A stretch of 64,000 nt of DNA, from contig NZ_JACXAA010000012.1 of NCBI RefSeq assembly GCF_014699035.1, positions 1 through 64,000 on the forward strand, in the 5' to 3' direction. Each line of letters starts with the position of its first letter. The first letter of the stretch is position 1. This DNA comes from Spirosoma validum (GTDB lineage: Bacteria > Bacteroidota > Bacteroidia > Cytophagales > Spirosomataceae). Positions 10,163 to 18,749 of this stretch are shown here, in pieces. The notes beneath the pieces were generated by a model, which made no database searches, was not told where the DNA came from, and worked only from the letters and a program-made list of their open reading frames with translations. Position numbers and translations under genes: made by a program.

Positions 10163-11230
10163 TTAATGACAACCGTGGCTGTGAATGATTACCTGGTTAT
10201 CAACGATTTCGAACGTAGATTCAATGGTTAGACAGATCAGTCTGATTTTTTCAGAAAAAGGTACATCGTTAAGTTGTCCGGTAAATGTACAGTTGCTGAG
10301 CAGCTGCCGGTCATAGCGAATGGGCATATTGTAGCTGGATTCCAGTTGCGCAAATATGTCTGGTACAGGCGTGAACTCGAAGCTGAATTGCTGATCAACA
10401 ATAGTCGACGAAGTTTCCTTTGCGGGAATTATTGCTCGTTTAACGACTTTATCCGTTCTGGTTTCCAGACTGAGCTGTTCGTTTTTTGTCAGCAACACCG
10501 GTTTATCAGGAGAATCGACCGGAGTAACCGACACTTTACCCGTTTTTACCTTTACATAGGCTGCCGTCTCCTTATCAAAAGAACGTACCTGAAAGCTGGT
10601 GCCCAGTACTTTAGTCGTTAGATTGGTGGTGTAAACGATGAACGGCTTAACCGGATTTTTGGTCACTTCGAAGAATCCTTCTCCTTGCAGATACACTTCC
10701 CGAAGGTTACTGGTAGTCTGTTTGGCATACCGTAGCTGACTACCCGTTGATAGCAACACCGACGAGCCATCGGGCAGCAACACAACTAACGATTGCCCCG
10801 TACCATTCTTTACCGTCTTCCAAAGGTTCTGTGGTACAGGTTGATCTACCTTTTTAGTAAATATCGCTAGTTGTTGGATAGTGGAATTGCCCAATTGCCA
10901 CCAGATCAGCAAGCCAGCCACCGCTGCTGCGGCAGCCCAGCGCCCCCACTGCCATAAGGGTTTAATTACCGTAAACGAATCGGGGATATGGGCAAGAATT
11001 TTCTCTTTTCTGTCCCTTACCTGCTGATCAGACAGGTCAACCTGTTTTCCCTGAATCACCAGGAATGTAGCAACAGCTTGCTCATACAAGTCCCTTTTTT
11101 CGGGGTATTGCGCTAACCATTGTTGCCAGTACACCTGATCTTCCGGCCGCCGTTTCGTGACCCAGGTCCGAAAAGCGTCGTTTTCTAAAAAATCCTCGAC
11201 TGTAGAAAAATTTTCGAAAGGAAGGTGCAT
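10163..11230 (-). CDS. FecR-family anti-sigma factor (inner membrane)
   Basis: FecR proteins hold an ECF sigma factor inactive until the SusC STN domain signals substrate binding. The N-terminal cytoplasmic part (about 95 residues) carries the sigma-binding region; one membrane segment follows (WGRWAAAAAVAGLLIWWQLG); the periplasmic FecR domain shows LPDGSSVLLSTGSQLRY and EGFFEVTKNPVKPFIV; the C-terminal DUF4974-like module shows the pattern leading to IEIVDNQVIIH. It lies 58 bases after the sigma gene and before SusC in the same direction, the standard order of this trans-envelope switch. Length is normal at 355 residues. Confidence 0.94.
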   Translation of the reverse strand: MHLPFENFSTVEDFLENDAFRTWVTKRRPEDQVYWQQWLAQYPEKRDLYEQAVATFLVIQGKQVDLSDQQVRDRKEKILAHIPDSFTVIKPLWQWGRWAAAAAVAGLLIWWQLGNSTIQQLAIFTKKVDQPVPQNLWKTVKNGTGQSLVVLLPDGSSVLLSTGSQLRYAKQTTSNLREVYLQGEGFFEVTKNPVKPFIVYTTNLTTKVLGTSFQVRSFDKETAAYVKVKTGKVSVTPVDSPDKPVLLTKNEQLSLETRTDKVVKRAIIPAKETSSTIVDQQFSFEFTPVPDIFAQLESSYNMPIRYDRQLLSNCTFTGQLNDVPFSEKIRLICLTIESTFEIVDNQVIIHSHGCH

Positions 11231-11288
11231 TGGTACTTTTCTGCGATTTTCATTGATAGTATGGAGAATCGCCCTGATGATACCCTAC

Positions 11289-11879
11289 TTAAAGCAAATT
11301 TTTTTGAAAAAAAATGCAAATAGTCAAAAATGCATGGACAAGCCACTGATTGCGAAGCTTGCTGAGTGCTTTCTGAAGAAAATTGGATACCGACTGCCGG
11401 TTTACATTCATCACCTCGGCAATCTCCGGAATGGATAAATCTTCGTAAAAGCGCAGGTAAAGTGCCTCCCGTTCACGAGCTGGTAACAAGGCCAGCTGAT
11501 CCTGAATCGTCTTCGTCAGATTGACCAATGTTTCCTGACGTATTAATAATGTTTCTGAATCTACGTCGGCCACTACGGATGTATCCCAGTCTAGTTCGTC
11601 ATATTGCACCCGTTTTTGACTCCGCAAATGCTGAAGGATATGATGTCTAAGCCCTTTTAACAAATAATGCCTAACCGACTCCGTTTCATTAATCTGTAGT
11701 CGATTTTGCCAGAGCTGTAGAAATAATTCCTGTATGCAATCTTCGACCACCGCTCCATCAACCATAAATTTTAGGCCGTAGTGTTTTAGCGCTCGGTAAT
11801 AGCGTTCAGCCAGTACTCCTAAAGCCTGTTTATCACCGGCGCGGAATAATTGCCATAACACGTGGTCGTCAGAAGTCAT
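11289..11879 (-). CDS. ECF-type RNA polymerase sigma-70 factor
   Basis: The 196-residue protein has region 2 near residues 20-90 (AERYYRALKHYGLKFMV, then EDCIQELFLQLWQNR) and region 4 near residues 130-185 (LLPAREREALYLRF, then IAEVMNVNRQSVSNFLQKALSKLR). It is first in the sigma-FecR-SusC-SusD-GH95-GH43 block and should drive that block when released by FecR. A promoter-like pair of elements lies 25-57 bases upstream. Its paralogue at 23405-23983 heads a second Sus module, so cross-talk between the two is a fair question. Confidence 0.94.
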   Translation of the reverse strand: MTSDDHVLWQLFRAGDKQALGVLAERYYRALKHYGLKFMVDGAVVEDCIQELFLQLWQNRLQINETESVRHYLLKGLRHHILQHLRSQKRVQYDELDWDTSVVADVDSETLLIRQETLVNLTKTIQDQLALLPAREREALYLRFYEDLSIPEIAEVMNVNRQSVSNFLQKALSKLRNQWLVHAFLTICIFFQKNLL

Positions 11880-11903
11880 GAAATTTAGGGATATATACTC
11901 AGG

Positions 11904-11936
11904 CTAAACTAAGATAAGATATAAATATAGGCAAAA
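11904..11936 (-). promoter_or_regulatory. Putative Bacteroidota-type promoter for the sigma/FecR/Sus operon
   Basis: On the minus strand TTTTG (11936-11932) is followed after 20 bases by TAGTTTAG (11911-11904). This is one mismatch from the TAnnTTTG -7 box with a TTTG-type -33 box at normal spacing. The ATG of the sigma gene is 25 bases further on. Confidence 0.5.
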
Positions 11937-12038
11937 TTGTACAATAATGAGCCTATATTCTATAAAATAGCTAACGTATTTTTTCCTGCTTCTCACATCG
12001 AACCCGTCGACATAAATTTGGTCCAACATAGTAAGAAT

Positions 12039-12064
12039 AGCTCCACCAGATGCTGATGGAGCTT
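12039..12064 (-). terminator. Possible terminator after transketolase
   Basis: A 7-bp stem (AGCTCCA/TGGAGCT) with an 11-base loop lies about 100 bases beyond the transketolase C-subunit stop. No long T run follows, so termination strength is uncertain. Confidence 0.35.
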
Positions 12065-12162
12065 TACCAACTACTAACCTATGATAAAACTTGAGCTGAT
12101 CAATATCGACTTCTTACCGTTGTCTGTATGGTCAGACGCATATGAGTAAGAATCAGCATCAG

Positions 12163-13119
12163 TTACTTTTTTCGCTGGATGACGGCCAGGGCTTTAGCCA
12201 CAATAGAAGCCGCCGTTAACCCGTATTTTTCCATGAGTTGATCCGGCGTACCGCTCTCCCCGAACGTATCATTCACGGCTACCATTTCCAGCGGGGCCGG
12301 ATGGTTCAGGGACAGTACCTGCGCGACGCTGTCGCCCAGGCCACCGTTCATCTGGTGTTCTTCGGCCGTGACAGCACAGCCCGTTTTTTCAACTGATTTT
12401 AGAATGGCTTCCTTATCCAGCGGCTTGATTGTATGGATATTTATAATGTCTGCTTCTACACCCTGCTCAGCCAGTAATTTACCCGCTTCCAGCGCCTGCC
12501 AGACCAAATGGCCCGTAGCAAATATGGATACGTGATTTCCTTCCGTTAACGTAATGGCCTTGCCAATTTCGAACGGCTGATCAGTAGGTGTAAAGTTGGG
12601 AACTACCGGACGACCAAAGCGCAGATACACGGGCCCGTCCCAGTCGGCAATGGCGATAGTGGCGGCCTTAGTCTGGTTGAAGTCACAGGGATTGATAACG
12701 GTCATACCGGGCAACGATTTCATCATACCGATGTCTTCGAGCACCTGGTGGGTAGCGCCATCTTCGCCTAAGGTCAGACCCGCGTGTGATACGCAGATTT
12801 TTACGTTCTTATTCGAGTAAGCCACCGCCTGTCGAATCTGGTCATAGACCCGGCTGGACCCAAAATTAGCGAACGTAGTGGCATAGGGAATCAGGCCGCT
12901 AAGCGTCAGACCAGCCGCTACGCCAATCATGTTCGCTTCGGCAATGCCACACTGAATAAACCGCTCCGGATTTTCTTTAATGAACGTATCAAGTTTAAGC
13001 GAAGCTACCAAGTCGGCACACAACGCCACGACGTCGGGATTCTGACGGCCCAGTTCGGCCATACCCGCGCCAAAACCAGAACGGGTATCTTTTTTTTCGG
13101 TAAATGTGTAGGTTTTCAT
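12163..13119 (-). CDS. Transketolase C-terminal subunit
   Basis: This 318-residue protein carries the pyrimidine-binding (PP-like) domain and the C-terminal domain of transketolase. Markers include CGIAEANMIGVAAGL, with the catalytic Glu that activates thiamine diphosphate, and the SHAGLTLGEDGATHQ stretch. It needs the separately encoded N-terminal subunit 13 bases upstream to form the enzyme. The pair transfers two-carbon units among pentose phosphate sugars and so takes up xylulose 5-phosphate. Split transketolases are known in several lineages; the genome probably also has a full-length copy. It is last in the xylose operon. Confidence 0.93.
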   Translation of the reverse strand: MKTYTFTEKKDTRSGFGAGMAELGRQNPDVVALCADLVASLKLDTFIKENPERFIQCGIAEANMIGVAAGLTLSGLIPYATTFANFGSSRVYDQIRQAVAYSNKNVKICVSHAGLTLGEDGATHQVLEDIGMMKSLPGMTVINPCDFNQTKAATIAIADWDGPVYLRFGRPVVPNFTPTDQPFEIGKAITLTEGNHVSIFATGHLVWQALEAGKLLAEQGVEADIINIHTIKPLDKEAILKSVEKTGCAVTAEEHQMNGGLGDSVAQVLSLNHPAPLEMVAVNDTFGESGTPDQLMEKYGLTAASIVAKALAVIQRKK

Positions 13120-13132
13120 GGTGCGTTCGAAA

Positions 13133-13990
13133 TTAGTAATCGCCGAAAGATTCGTCCAGTTGAGCCAAAGCTGCCTTTAGTTGCTCATTGTTGGGAGCCG
13201 TACCGTGCCACTTGTGGGTGTGCATCATAAAATCAACACCCTGCCCCATTTCAGTTTTCATGATGATACAAATGGGTGACCCTTTACCCGACGCCTGCTT
13301 CGCTTTCTTCAGCGTTGTCGTTACGTCGGTTAAATCGTTGCCATCCATGTGCAGTACGTTCCAGCCAAAGGCTTCGTATTTTTTACCCAGATCCCGGTTG
13401 TTCAGCACGACGTCGGTCGGTCCGTCGATCTGCTGGCCGTTGAAATCAACAAACGCAATCAGGTTGTCTAATTTCCGATGCGGAATAAACGCAGCCGCTT
13501 CCCAGATTTGCCCTTCCTGCTGTTCGCCATCCCCCATCAGGCAATAAACCAGATGCGGGTCTTTGCGAATTTTCTTGCCGTAAGCCGCTCCGGCAGCCGC
13601 CGAAAGTCCCTGCCCCAGCGACCCCGATGCAATGCGAATGCCGGGCAGGTGTTCGGCCGTGGCGGGGTGCCCCTGCAAGCGGGAATTCAGCTTGCGGAAC
13701 GTAGCGAGTTCAGACACCGGAAAATACCCCCGGCGTGCCAGCACCGAATACAGTACTGGCGAAATATGGCCGTTGGACAGAAAGAACATGTCTTCGCCCG
13801 ATCCGCTCATGTCGAATACAACCGAACCCTGCTCATCGGTTTTCAGATTCATTACGTCAAAATACAGGCTGACCAGCAAATCCGTACAACCGAGCGATCC
13901 GCCCGGATGCCCGGAGGCTACGCCATGCACCATGCGCACGATGTCCCGGCGCACTTGTGAGGCTACTTTTTCTAGTTCAGTGGTTTTCAT
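13133..13990 (-). CDS. Transketolase N-terminal subunit
   Basis: The 285-residue protein is the thiamine-diphosphate pyrophosphate-binding half of a split transketolase. The GDG...N motif appears as CLMGDGEQQEGQIWEAAAF with the downstream FVDFNGQQIDG, which bind Mg and the cofactor; conserved histidines are in ASGHPGGS and in FLSNGHISPVLY. It ends with FMMHTHKWHGTAPN, a typical N-domain ending. The stop lies 13 bases before the C-subunit start, so coupled expression is likely. It follows xylA by 71 bases, tying xylose isomerisation to the pentose phosphate pathway. Confidence 0.93.
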   Translation of the reverse strand: MKTTELEKVASQVRRDIVRMVHGVASGHPGGSLGCTDLLVSLYFDVMNLKTDEQGSVVFDMSGSGEDMFFLSNGHISPVLYSVLARRGYFPVSELATFRKLNSRLQGHPATAEHLPGIRIASGSLGQGLSAAAGAAYGKKIRKDPHLVYCLMGDGEQQEGQIWEAAAFIPHRKLDNLIAFVDFNGQQIDGPTDVVLNNRDLGKKYEAFGWNVLHMDGNDLTDVTTTLKKAKQASGKGSPICIIMKTEMGQGVDFMMHTHKWHGTAPNNEQLKAALAQLDESFGDY

Positions 13991-14061
13991 GCGGCAACAA
14001 GCTGGTTTGCTTTTTTATGATCGCTTAAAAATTGCATATGGTGAGATTGGTAAAATCGAGG

Positions 14062-15393
14062 TTAGATGTACTGATTGATAATACTTTCAAGCCACTCCTG
14101 CTTACCGCTACGTAGCTGCGGTTCGCCGTTTTCGAACGTATAATTTCGCAGATCTTCCAATGTCAGCTTGCCGTCTTCAAACGCTTTTCCCTGGCCGTTA
14201 TCGAACGTAGCGTAGCGTTCCTGACGGAATTTGAGGTAATCGGAATCCTGCAAAATGGCGTCGGCCACGATGAACGATCGGGCAAAGGCATCCATACCAC
14301 CAATGTGCGCGACGAATAAATCCTCCAGATCAGTCGAGTTCCGGCGCACTTTCGCGTCGAAATTGATTCCGCCGGGTTTGATTCCACCCGCCTGATGAAT
14401 GACCAGCGCGGCTTCTACGAGTTCATACAGATTGATTGGAAACTGGTCGGTATCCCAGCCGTTCTGGTTGTCGCCCCGGTTCGCATCGATGCTACCCAGC
14501 ATACCGGCATCGGCCGCTACCTGCAGTTCATGGTCGAACGTATGACCCGCCAGCGTCGCGTGGTTTACTTCAATATTCAACTGAAAATCTTTATCCAGAC
14601 CGTATTGACGTAGAAATCCGATAACTGTAGCGGCATCGTAATCGTACTGATGCTTCGTCGGCTCCATTGGTTTGGGCTCAATAAAGAACGTACCGGTAAA
14701 GCCTTGTTTGCGGGCGTAATCGCGGGCGATCGTCAGGAACTTGGCCAAATGCTCGACTTCCCGCTTCATGTTGGTGTTCAGCAGCGACATATACCCTTCG
14801 CGACCACCCCAGAATACGTAGTTTTCACCGCCCAGCGCGATGGTCGCATCGATAGCGTTTTTCACCTGCGTACCGGCGTAGGCCAGCACCGCAAAATCCG
14901 GGTTTGTCGATGCGCCGTTCATGTAGCGCGGGTTCGAGAACACGTTGGCGGTACCCCACAGCAATTTCACTCCACTTGCCTGCTGCTTCTGCTTCCCATA
15001 CTCAACGATCTTCTGCAACCGACCTTCGTACTCACTCGCCGATGCGCCTTCATCGACCAGATCGATGTCGTGGAAACAATAATAGGGCGCTCCTATTTTA
15101 GTAAAGAATTCAAAGGCCGCATCCATTTTCAGGCGCGCCCGCACGTTCGCATCGTTATCCTGATCCCAGGCAAAAACACGCGTGCCGGGGCCAAATGGAT
15201 CGCCCCCCGTTCCAGTGAACGTGTGCCAGTAACTGATGGCAAAGCGCAGTTGCTCACGAAGGGTTTTTCCGCCGAGGACCAGGTCGGGATTATACCATTT
15301 AAAGGCTAATGGGTTTTTGGATTTAGGGCCTTCGTAGGCAATGGCGCCAATGCCTTTGAAATATTCCTGATCGCCCAGCGTAATACGTGACAT
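14062..15393 (-). CDS. xylA: Xylose isomerase
   Basis: XylA converts D-xylose to D-xylulose in the cytoplasm using two divalent metals. The 443-residue class II-length protein keeps all key residues: His108 and Asp111 in YCFHDIDL (ring opening), Glu239 and Lys241 in FIEPKP, Glu275 and His278 in NIEVNH, Asp303 in DANRGD and Asp314/Asp316 in WDTDQFP. It starts 23 bases after the xylulokinase remnant and is followed by both transketolase subunits. Two candidate regulator-binding palindromes lie about 400 bases upstream. The enzyme itself looks fully intact. Confidence 0.97.
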   Translation of the reverse strand: MSRITLGDQEYFKGIGAIAYEGPKSKNPLAFKWYNPDLVLGGKTLREQLRFAISYWHTFTGTGGDPFGPGTRVFAWDQDNDANVRARLKMDAAFEFFTKIGAPYYCFHDIDLVDEGASASEYEGRLQKIVEYGKQKQQASGVKLLWGTANVFSNPRYMNGASTNPDFAVLAYAGTQVKNAIDATIALGGENYVFWGGREGYMSLLNTNMKREVEHLAKFLTIARDYARKQGFTGTFFIEPKPMEPTKHQYDYDAATVIGFLRQYGLDKDFQLNIEVNHATLAGHTFDHELQVAADAGMLGSIDANRGDNQNGWDTDQFPINLYELVEAALVIHQAGGIKPGGINFDAKVRRNSTDLEDLFVAHIGGMDAFARSFIVADAILQDSDYLKFRQERYATFDNGQGKAFEDGKLTLEDLRNYTFENGEPQLRSGKQEWLESIINQYI

Positions 15394-15416
15394 GTTTTGT
15401 AAGTGGTTTTATATGG

Positions 15417-15656
15417 TTATGCGTTAATTAATTCGGTTGACTCAAATTGAGAACGCCATCGTGCGAAAGCATCCTGATATGCTGCCTGAAGCACTGGAGA
15501 CGGTTCCGTTAAACCAACCCGTTCCAGCGATGCCCCCGTCGTGTTGACAAATGCTTCCCGAAACACCGGCCTCAGGAACGTATTGGCCGTGTCCTGCACG
15601 AACCGTCTAAGTCGAGATGAACTACGGATGTTGTAACCCGGTAAATAAGTAGGCAT
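15417..15656 (-). pseudogene. xylB: Xylulokinase remnant
   Basis: The 79-residue reading frame holds FLRPVFREAFVNTTGASLE, which resembles the C-terminal FGGY domain of xylulokinase just before its glycine-rich nucleotide loop. It then jumps to VGLTEPSP and AAYQDAFARWRSQ, which resemble the very end of the same protein. The intervening LYNTDG...GAARGA segment and the N-terminal 400 residues are missing, so it cannot be an active kinase. Its place just upstream of xylA is where xylB normally sits. This is read from memory of the family; an alignment would confirm it. A functional XylB must be encoded elsewhere if xylose is used. Confidence 0.65.
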
Positions 15657-15789
15657 GTGCTTCTATATGACGTGCTAATGAAAGTCCAATACATGCTAAT
15701 GAAGTGATGGCAACAAGTTTCAGGCAACCTGGAAAGATGAAACGTTGGTTCTTGCCGGGAACAGGTAGCTTTTACATACACTATTTATT

Positions 15790-15830
15790 AGTGTAAAAGT
15801 GACACTTATTTTTTAAATGTCAAATCGACA
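15790..15830. promoter_or_regulatory. Candidate operators of the xylose operon
   Basis: AGTGT (15790-15794) and ACACT (15802-15806) form an inverted repeat with a 7-base spacer, and 12 bases on TGTC (15818-15821) and GACA (15827-15830) form a second one. Both lie in the only sizeable gap between the Nudix-type regulator gene and the xylose operon, the expected place for its operator. Binding is inference. Confidence 0.45.
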
Positions 15831-15916
15831 CCTAAATTTTTTGTTAAATAAATTTGGTGATTGGCTCCTAGGGAAACCTAAACGGGCAAAGCAGGAAGAT
15901 TAGGCTACAGGCCTGA

Positions 15917-16603
15917 TTAAGAAGGGATAAAATTCAGAAAAGAGTCGGTAGTCTGCTGGTATTTTGCCATATCAACCTGATAGTAGTAAGCCCCGCGTTT
16001 GGAGAACCCTTTCTGTTTCTCATCCAGCTTGATCAGTAGATTCGTCGAAAGGATTTTCCGGCTAAAGTTGCGCTTATCAAAGTCGGTGTTGTAAATGGCG
16101 TCGTACAGTTTCTTCAACTGGGGAATCGTAAATTTCTCGGGTAACAATTCAAAGCCAATGGGGTGCTGTGCCGCTTTATACCGTAATCGTTTTATTGCTA
16201 GATCGACCATATCCCCGTGGTCGAAAAGGAGTGGCGGTAAATCGTAAATTGAAAACCAGCGAGCCTGAAACGTCTCCGAAATTTTTGACGCATAATCGGC
16301 CACTTTAACCAGTGAGAAGTAAGCTACGGAAATGGTGCGAATAATCGGGTCACGGTGGGGCTCGCCAAAGGCAAACAATTGTTCCAGATAGACATTCGTT
16401 AGTCCAGTGAGTTCAAACAGGATGCGGGCAGCGGCTTTTTCGAGGCCTTCATCAGGTTGTAGCCATCCCCCCATTAATGACCAGGTTTTTTCCTCTACTC
16501 CCCGCTTCACCAATAGTACTTTTAGGCTTTCACCATCGAACCCGAAAATGATGGAATCAAGTGCCAGTAAATAGGGATGCTGCTGTTTATACTGATCTAA
16601 CAT
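15917..16603 (-). CDS. Nudix-domain (NrtR/AraR-type) transcriptional regulator of sugar use
   Basis: The N-terminal 140 residues are a Nudix fold (LALDSIIFGFDG, LVKRG, then GGWLQPDEGLEKAAARILFELTGL) and the C-terminal 90 residues form the winged-helix domain of the NrtR group (FTIPQLKKLYDAIYNTDFDKRNFSRKIL). The Nudix box lacks the usual acidic cluster: the canonical REUXEE reads RILFEL, so pyrophosphate hydrolysis is unlikely and the domain is better seen as a ligand sensor. Bacteroidota AraR, a Nudix-type arabinose repressor, is the known precedent. Position just upstream of the xylose operon suggests a pentose- or pentose-phosphate-responsive regulator. The effector is not known from sequence. 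Confidence 0.85.
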   Translation of the reverse strand: MLDQYKQQHPYLLALDSIIFGFDGESLKVLLVKRGVEEKTWSLMGGWLQPDEGLEKAAARILFELTGLTNVYLEQLFAFGEPHRDPIIRTISVAYFSLVKVADYASKISETFQARWFSIYDLPPLLFDHGDMVDLAIKRLRYKAAQHPIGFELLPEKFTIPQLKKLYDAIYNTDFDKRNFSRKILSTNLLIKLDEKQKGFSKRGAYYYQVDMAKYQQTTDSFLNFIPS

Positions 16604-16892
16604 AGGCGACTGCCAAGCCTAAATTTTATTTTATGTACGAAAGTAAAGATAACCCTAATTGAACCTAAGTATTCATATGTCTTTAAAATTACTCTTAGAG
16701 CAATTACACACACCTTATGTTGGCGGCCGAATAAGACCCGTTTGGTTGACCGCTCCGACAGACTGATTATGTAGAAGTTTTGCGCCGGATGTGCTCGAAC
16801 TTGGTCGGCAGTTGTACGTTTTTAACAACTGTAGTTAGTAGACTGGACTGTCAATGCAATAGCCGCTCAAGTTATACTGCAATAAAAATTGT

Positions 16893-16963
16893 TCAGGAAA
16901 ATCGTCACTCTTAAACCCATAAATGATTCTATTTTTATGGGTTCAAGAGCGACGATTCCTGGA
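16893..16963. terminator. Long imperfect hairpin downstream of SusD
   Basis: The 396-base gap 16604-16999 holds no gene. Within it about 30 bases pair with 30 bases with a few mismatches (inner perfect stem around ACCCATAAA/TTTATGGGT). It lies past the stop of the minus-strand SusD gene at 17000 and probably ends that operon; it could also be an unrecognised dispersed repeat. The rest of the gap shows nothing I recognise apart from room for the Nudix regulator promoter. Confidence 0.55.
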
Positions 16964-16999
16964 TTTCCTTTTAGCCGCTTGATCAGAAAAATGCCGAGA

Positions 17000-18727
17000 T
17001 CAATAGCCGGGATTCTGTTTTAGCTGCGGGGAGACATTCAGTACGTTCTGTCCAATCGGGAAAATAGCGGTGTGATTGTCCGCATCGGGTTGTTTATCCC
17101 ACCAAGTGCCGGTATTGAATACACCCCAGCGAATCAGGTCGGTACGTCGGCGACTCTCTACCAGAAACTCCCGGCCCCATTCATCAAGCATCTCCTGATC
17201 GGTTAACTGGCTACCATCGGGCTTGTATAGACTGGGTGAACCTGTCGGGTAATTTCTCGCACGAACCGTATTCAAAAGCACCGCAGCCCCCGCTTTATCA
17301 CCCGCCCGGTATTTGCATTCAGCCAGTGAATAATAGATTTCAGCCAGCCGGATTTCGGCGTAGGCTGACGATATCTTATTCGGATCACTGCTCGGATAAT
17401 AGGGGTACTTCACTGGGGTAAGCCCTGAATTCTGGTCGGCATTGTTCATGTTCGACGTTTTGTCGGCGATTTTTGTGCCCGGCTTAGCTGCCAGAAACAT
17501 ACCCACCTGATCGCGGAAGAACAGCGCGTACGGGCCTTTCGTCGAGCGTACCGTATCAAGCTTTCCGGCTGAATTGGTGTAAGGCAGATAACCTTGTAAA
17601 AACATACCTTCCCGTTTGCTATTGCCCAGGTTCTTATACGTTTTTAATCGAACATCATCGGGGTACTTCCGAAACTTTAGATACGGTTTACCCAGCGCAA
17701 AATTGTACTCGGTGCTATCAACGTCCCGGCCAGGCTGAAGAGCGTATTTGGGGTTGGCCGTTCCAAAATCTGTGAATCCAAAATAAAACGTAGCATTATT
17801 AGGCAGCATCCAGAAATACATGCCGCTGTCGTACTGCCAGTGGGTCAGGCCAAAACTTCCGGGAAAGCCGAAAACCGTTTCTCCTGAAGTTGGATTGGTG
17901 TAATCAAACGGTGCGTCCCAGCGGGTTTCCAACGCGTATTGACCATACTTACCACTAATAATATCCTGACAGACCGTTGCACAATCCGCAAAATGATCGG
18001 TACCTGTATAGACTTTCGCGTTCAGATATAACCGAACCAGCAGCGCGGCAGCTCCTCCCTGCGTCCAGCGACCGACGGCGTTGGCTCCCAGGCTTTGGCG
18101 CGTGGGCAGTTTCGGCAGCGATTCTTTTAGCTCTTTTTCAATGAAGTTAAATGCGTCCTGGGGTGGAACCTGGGGGCCGCTCTGCGTTTCACCTTTCACT
18201 TTGGTCACGATTACAATATTGCGGTAGAAATCCAGCAGTCTCAGGTTGAGCCAGGCCCGAAGCGTACGAACCTCGGAAATCATACCATCAAGCTCTGCCT
18301 GGGTCATGCTATATCGGGACGGGTCCTGAATGGCCTGCAAATCCTCTAGGGTGTTGGTCGCTAACGTAATACCTCCGTAAAGCGCATTCCAGGCATCACT
18401 GGTGTAGTTGTCATTCGGGGTCCAGGTATGGTTATGAACCCGCTGGTATTGGCCCCCATCGAACCAGTCGCCCTGTCGGTTCGGGGTCATCAGTTCATCC
18501 GAGCTATCTTCCTGAAGCATAAAGGTTGAGCCGCCCTGAATTGACCAGTAGCTGTGTTCAAAAGGCCGTAGAAAGTCACGGATAACATCCTCCTTGGTTT
18601 GCAGGAAATTTCCCGACGTAATCCGATCGGAGAGCACTTCATCTAAATTAGTACAGCCTCCAGCCGCTATCAGCAGTAACGAGACAGACGCACTACGTAT
18701 GGAATTGAAAATTTGATTTCGTTTCAT
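17000..18727 (-). CDS. SusD/RagB family outer-membrane lipoprotein
   Basis: A 575-residue surface glycan-binding partner of the SusC encoded 22 bases upstream. The lipobox is AAGGC, giving a lipidated Cys near residue 25. SusD signatures include the RTLRAWLNLRLLDFYRNIV helix region, AEIRLAEIYYSLAECKYRAGDKAGAAVLLNTVRAR and the C-terminal WGREFLVESRRRTDLIRWG followed by the LKQNPGY ending. It closes the second sigma-FecR-SusC-SusD module. No glycosidase is attached to this module, so its ligand may be a product of the enzymes at 178-4351 or of enzymes elsewhere. Confidence 0.94.
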   Translation of the reverse strand: MKRNQIFNSIRSASVSLLLIAAGGCTNLDEVLSDRITSGNFLQTKEDVIRDFLRPFEHSYWSIQGGSTFMLQEDSSDELMTPNRQGDWFDGGQYQRVHNHTWTPNDNYTSDAWNALYGGITLATNTLEDLQAIQDPSRYSMTQAELDGMISEVRTLRAWLNLRLLDFYRNIVIVTKVKGETQSGPQVPPQDAFNFIEKELKESLPKLPTRQSLGANAVGRWTQGGAAALLVRLYLNAKVYTGTDHFADCATVCQDIISGKYGQYALETRWDAPFDYTNPTSGETVFGFPGSFGLTHWQYDSGMYFWMLPNNATFYFGFTDFGTANPKYALQPGRDVDSTEYNFALGKPYLKFRKYPDDVRLKTYKNLGNSKREGMFLQGYLPYTNSAGKLDTVRSTKGPYALFFRDQVGMFLAAKPGTKIADKTSNMNNADQNSGLTPVKYPYYPSSDPNKISSAYAEIRLAEIYYSLAECKYRAGDKAGAAVLLNTVRARNYPTGSPSLYKPDGSQLTDQEMLDEWGREFLVESRRRTDLIRWGVFNTGTWWDKQPDADNHTAIFPIGQNVLNVSPQLKQNPGY

Positions 18728-18749
18728 GAGTTTACGATGCCGCTTAAGG

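Noticed and set aside
14650-15309. A 219-codon plus-strand open frame
   Set aside because: It is antisense to xylA, whose catalytic residues all align; no independent coding features.
15917-16603. Metabolic Nudix hydrolase
   Set aside because: The catalytic REUXEE signature is lost and a winged-helix domain follows, so a regulator is the better reading.
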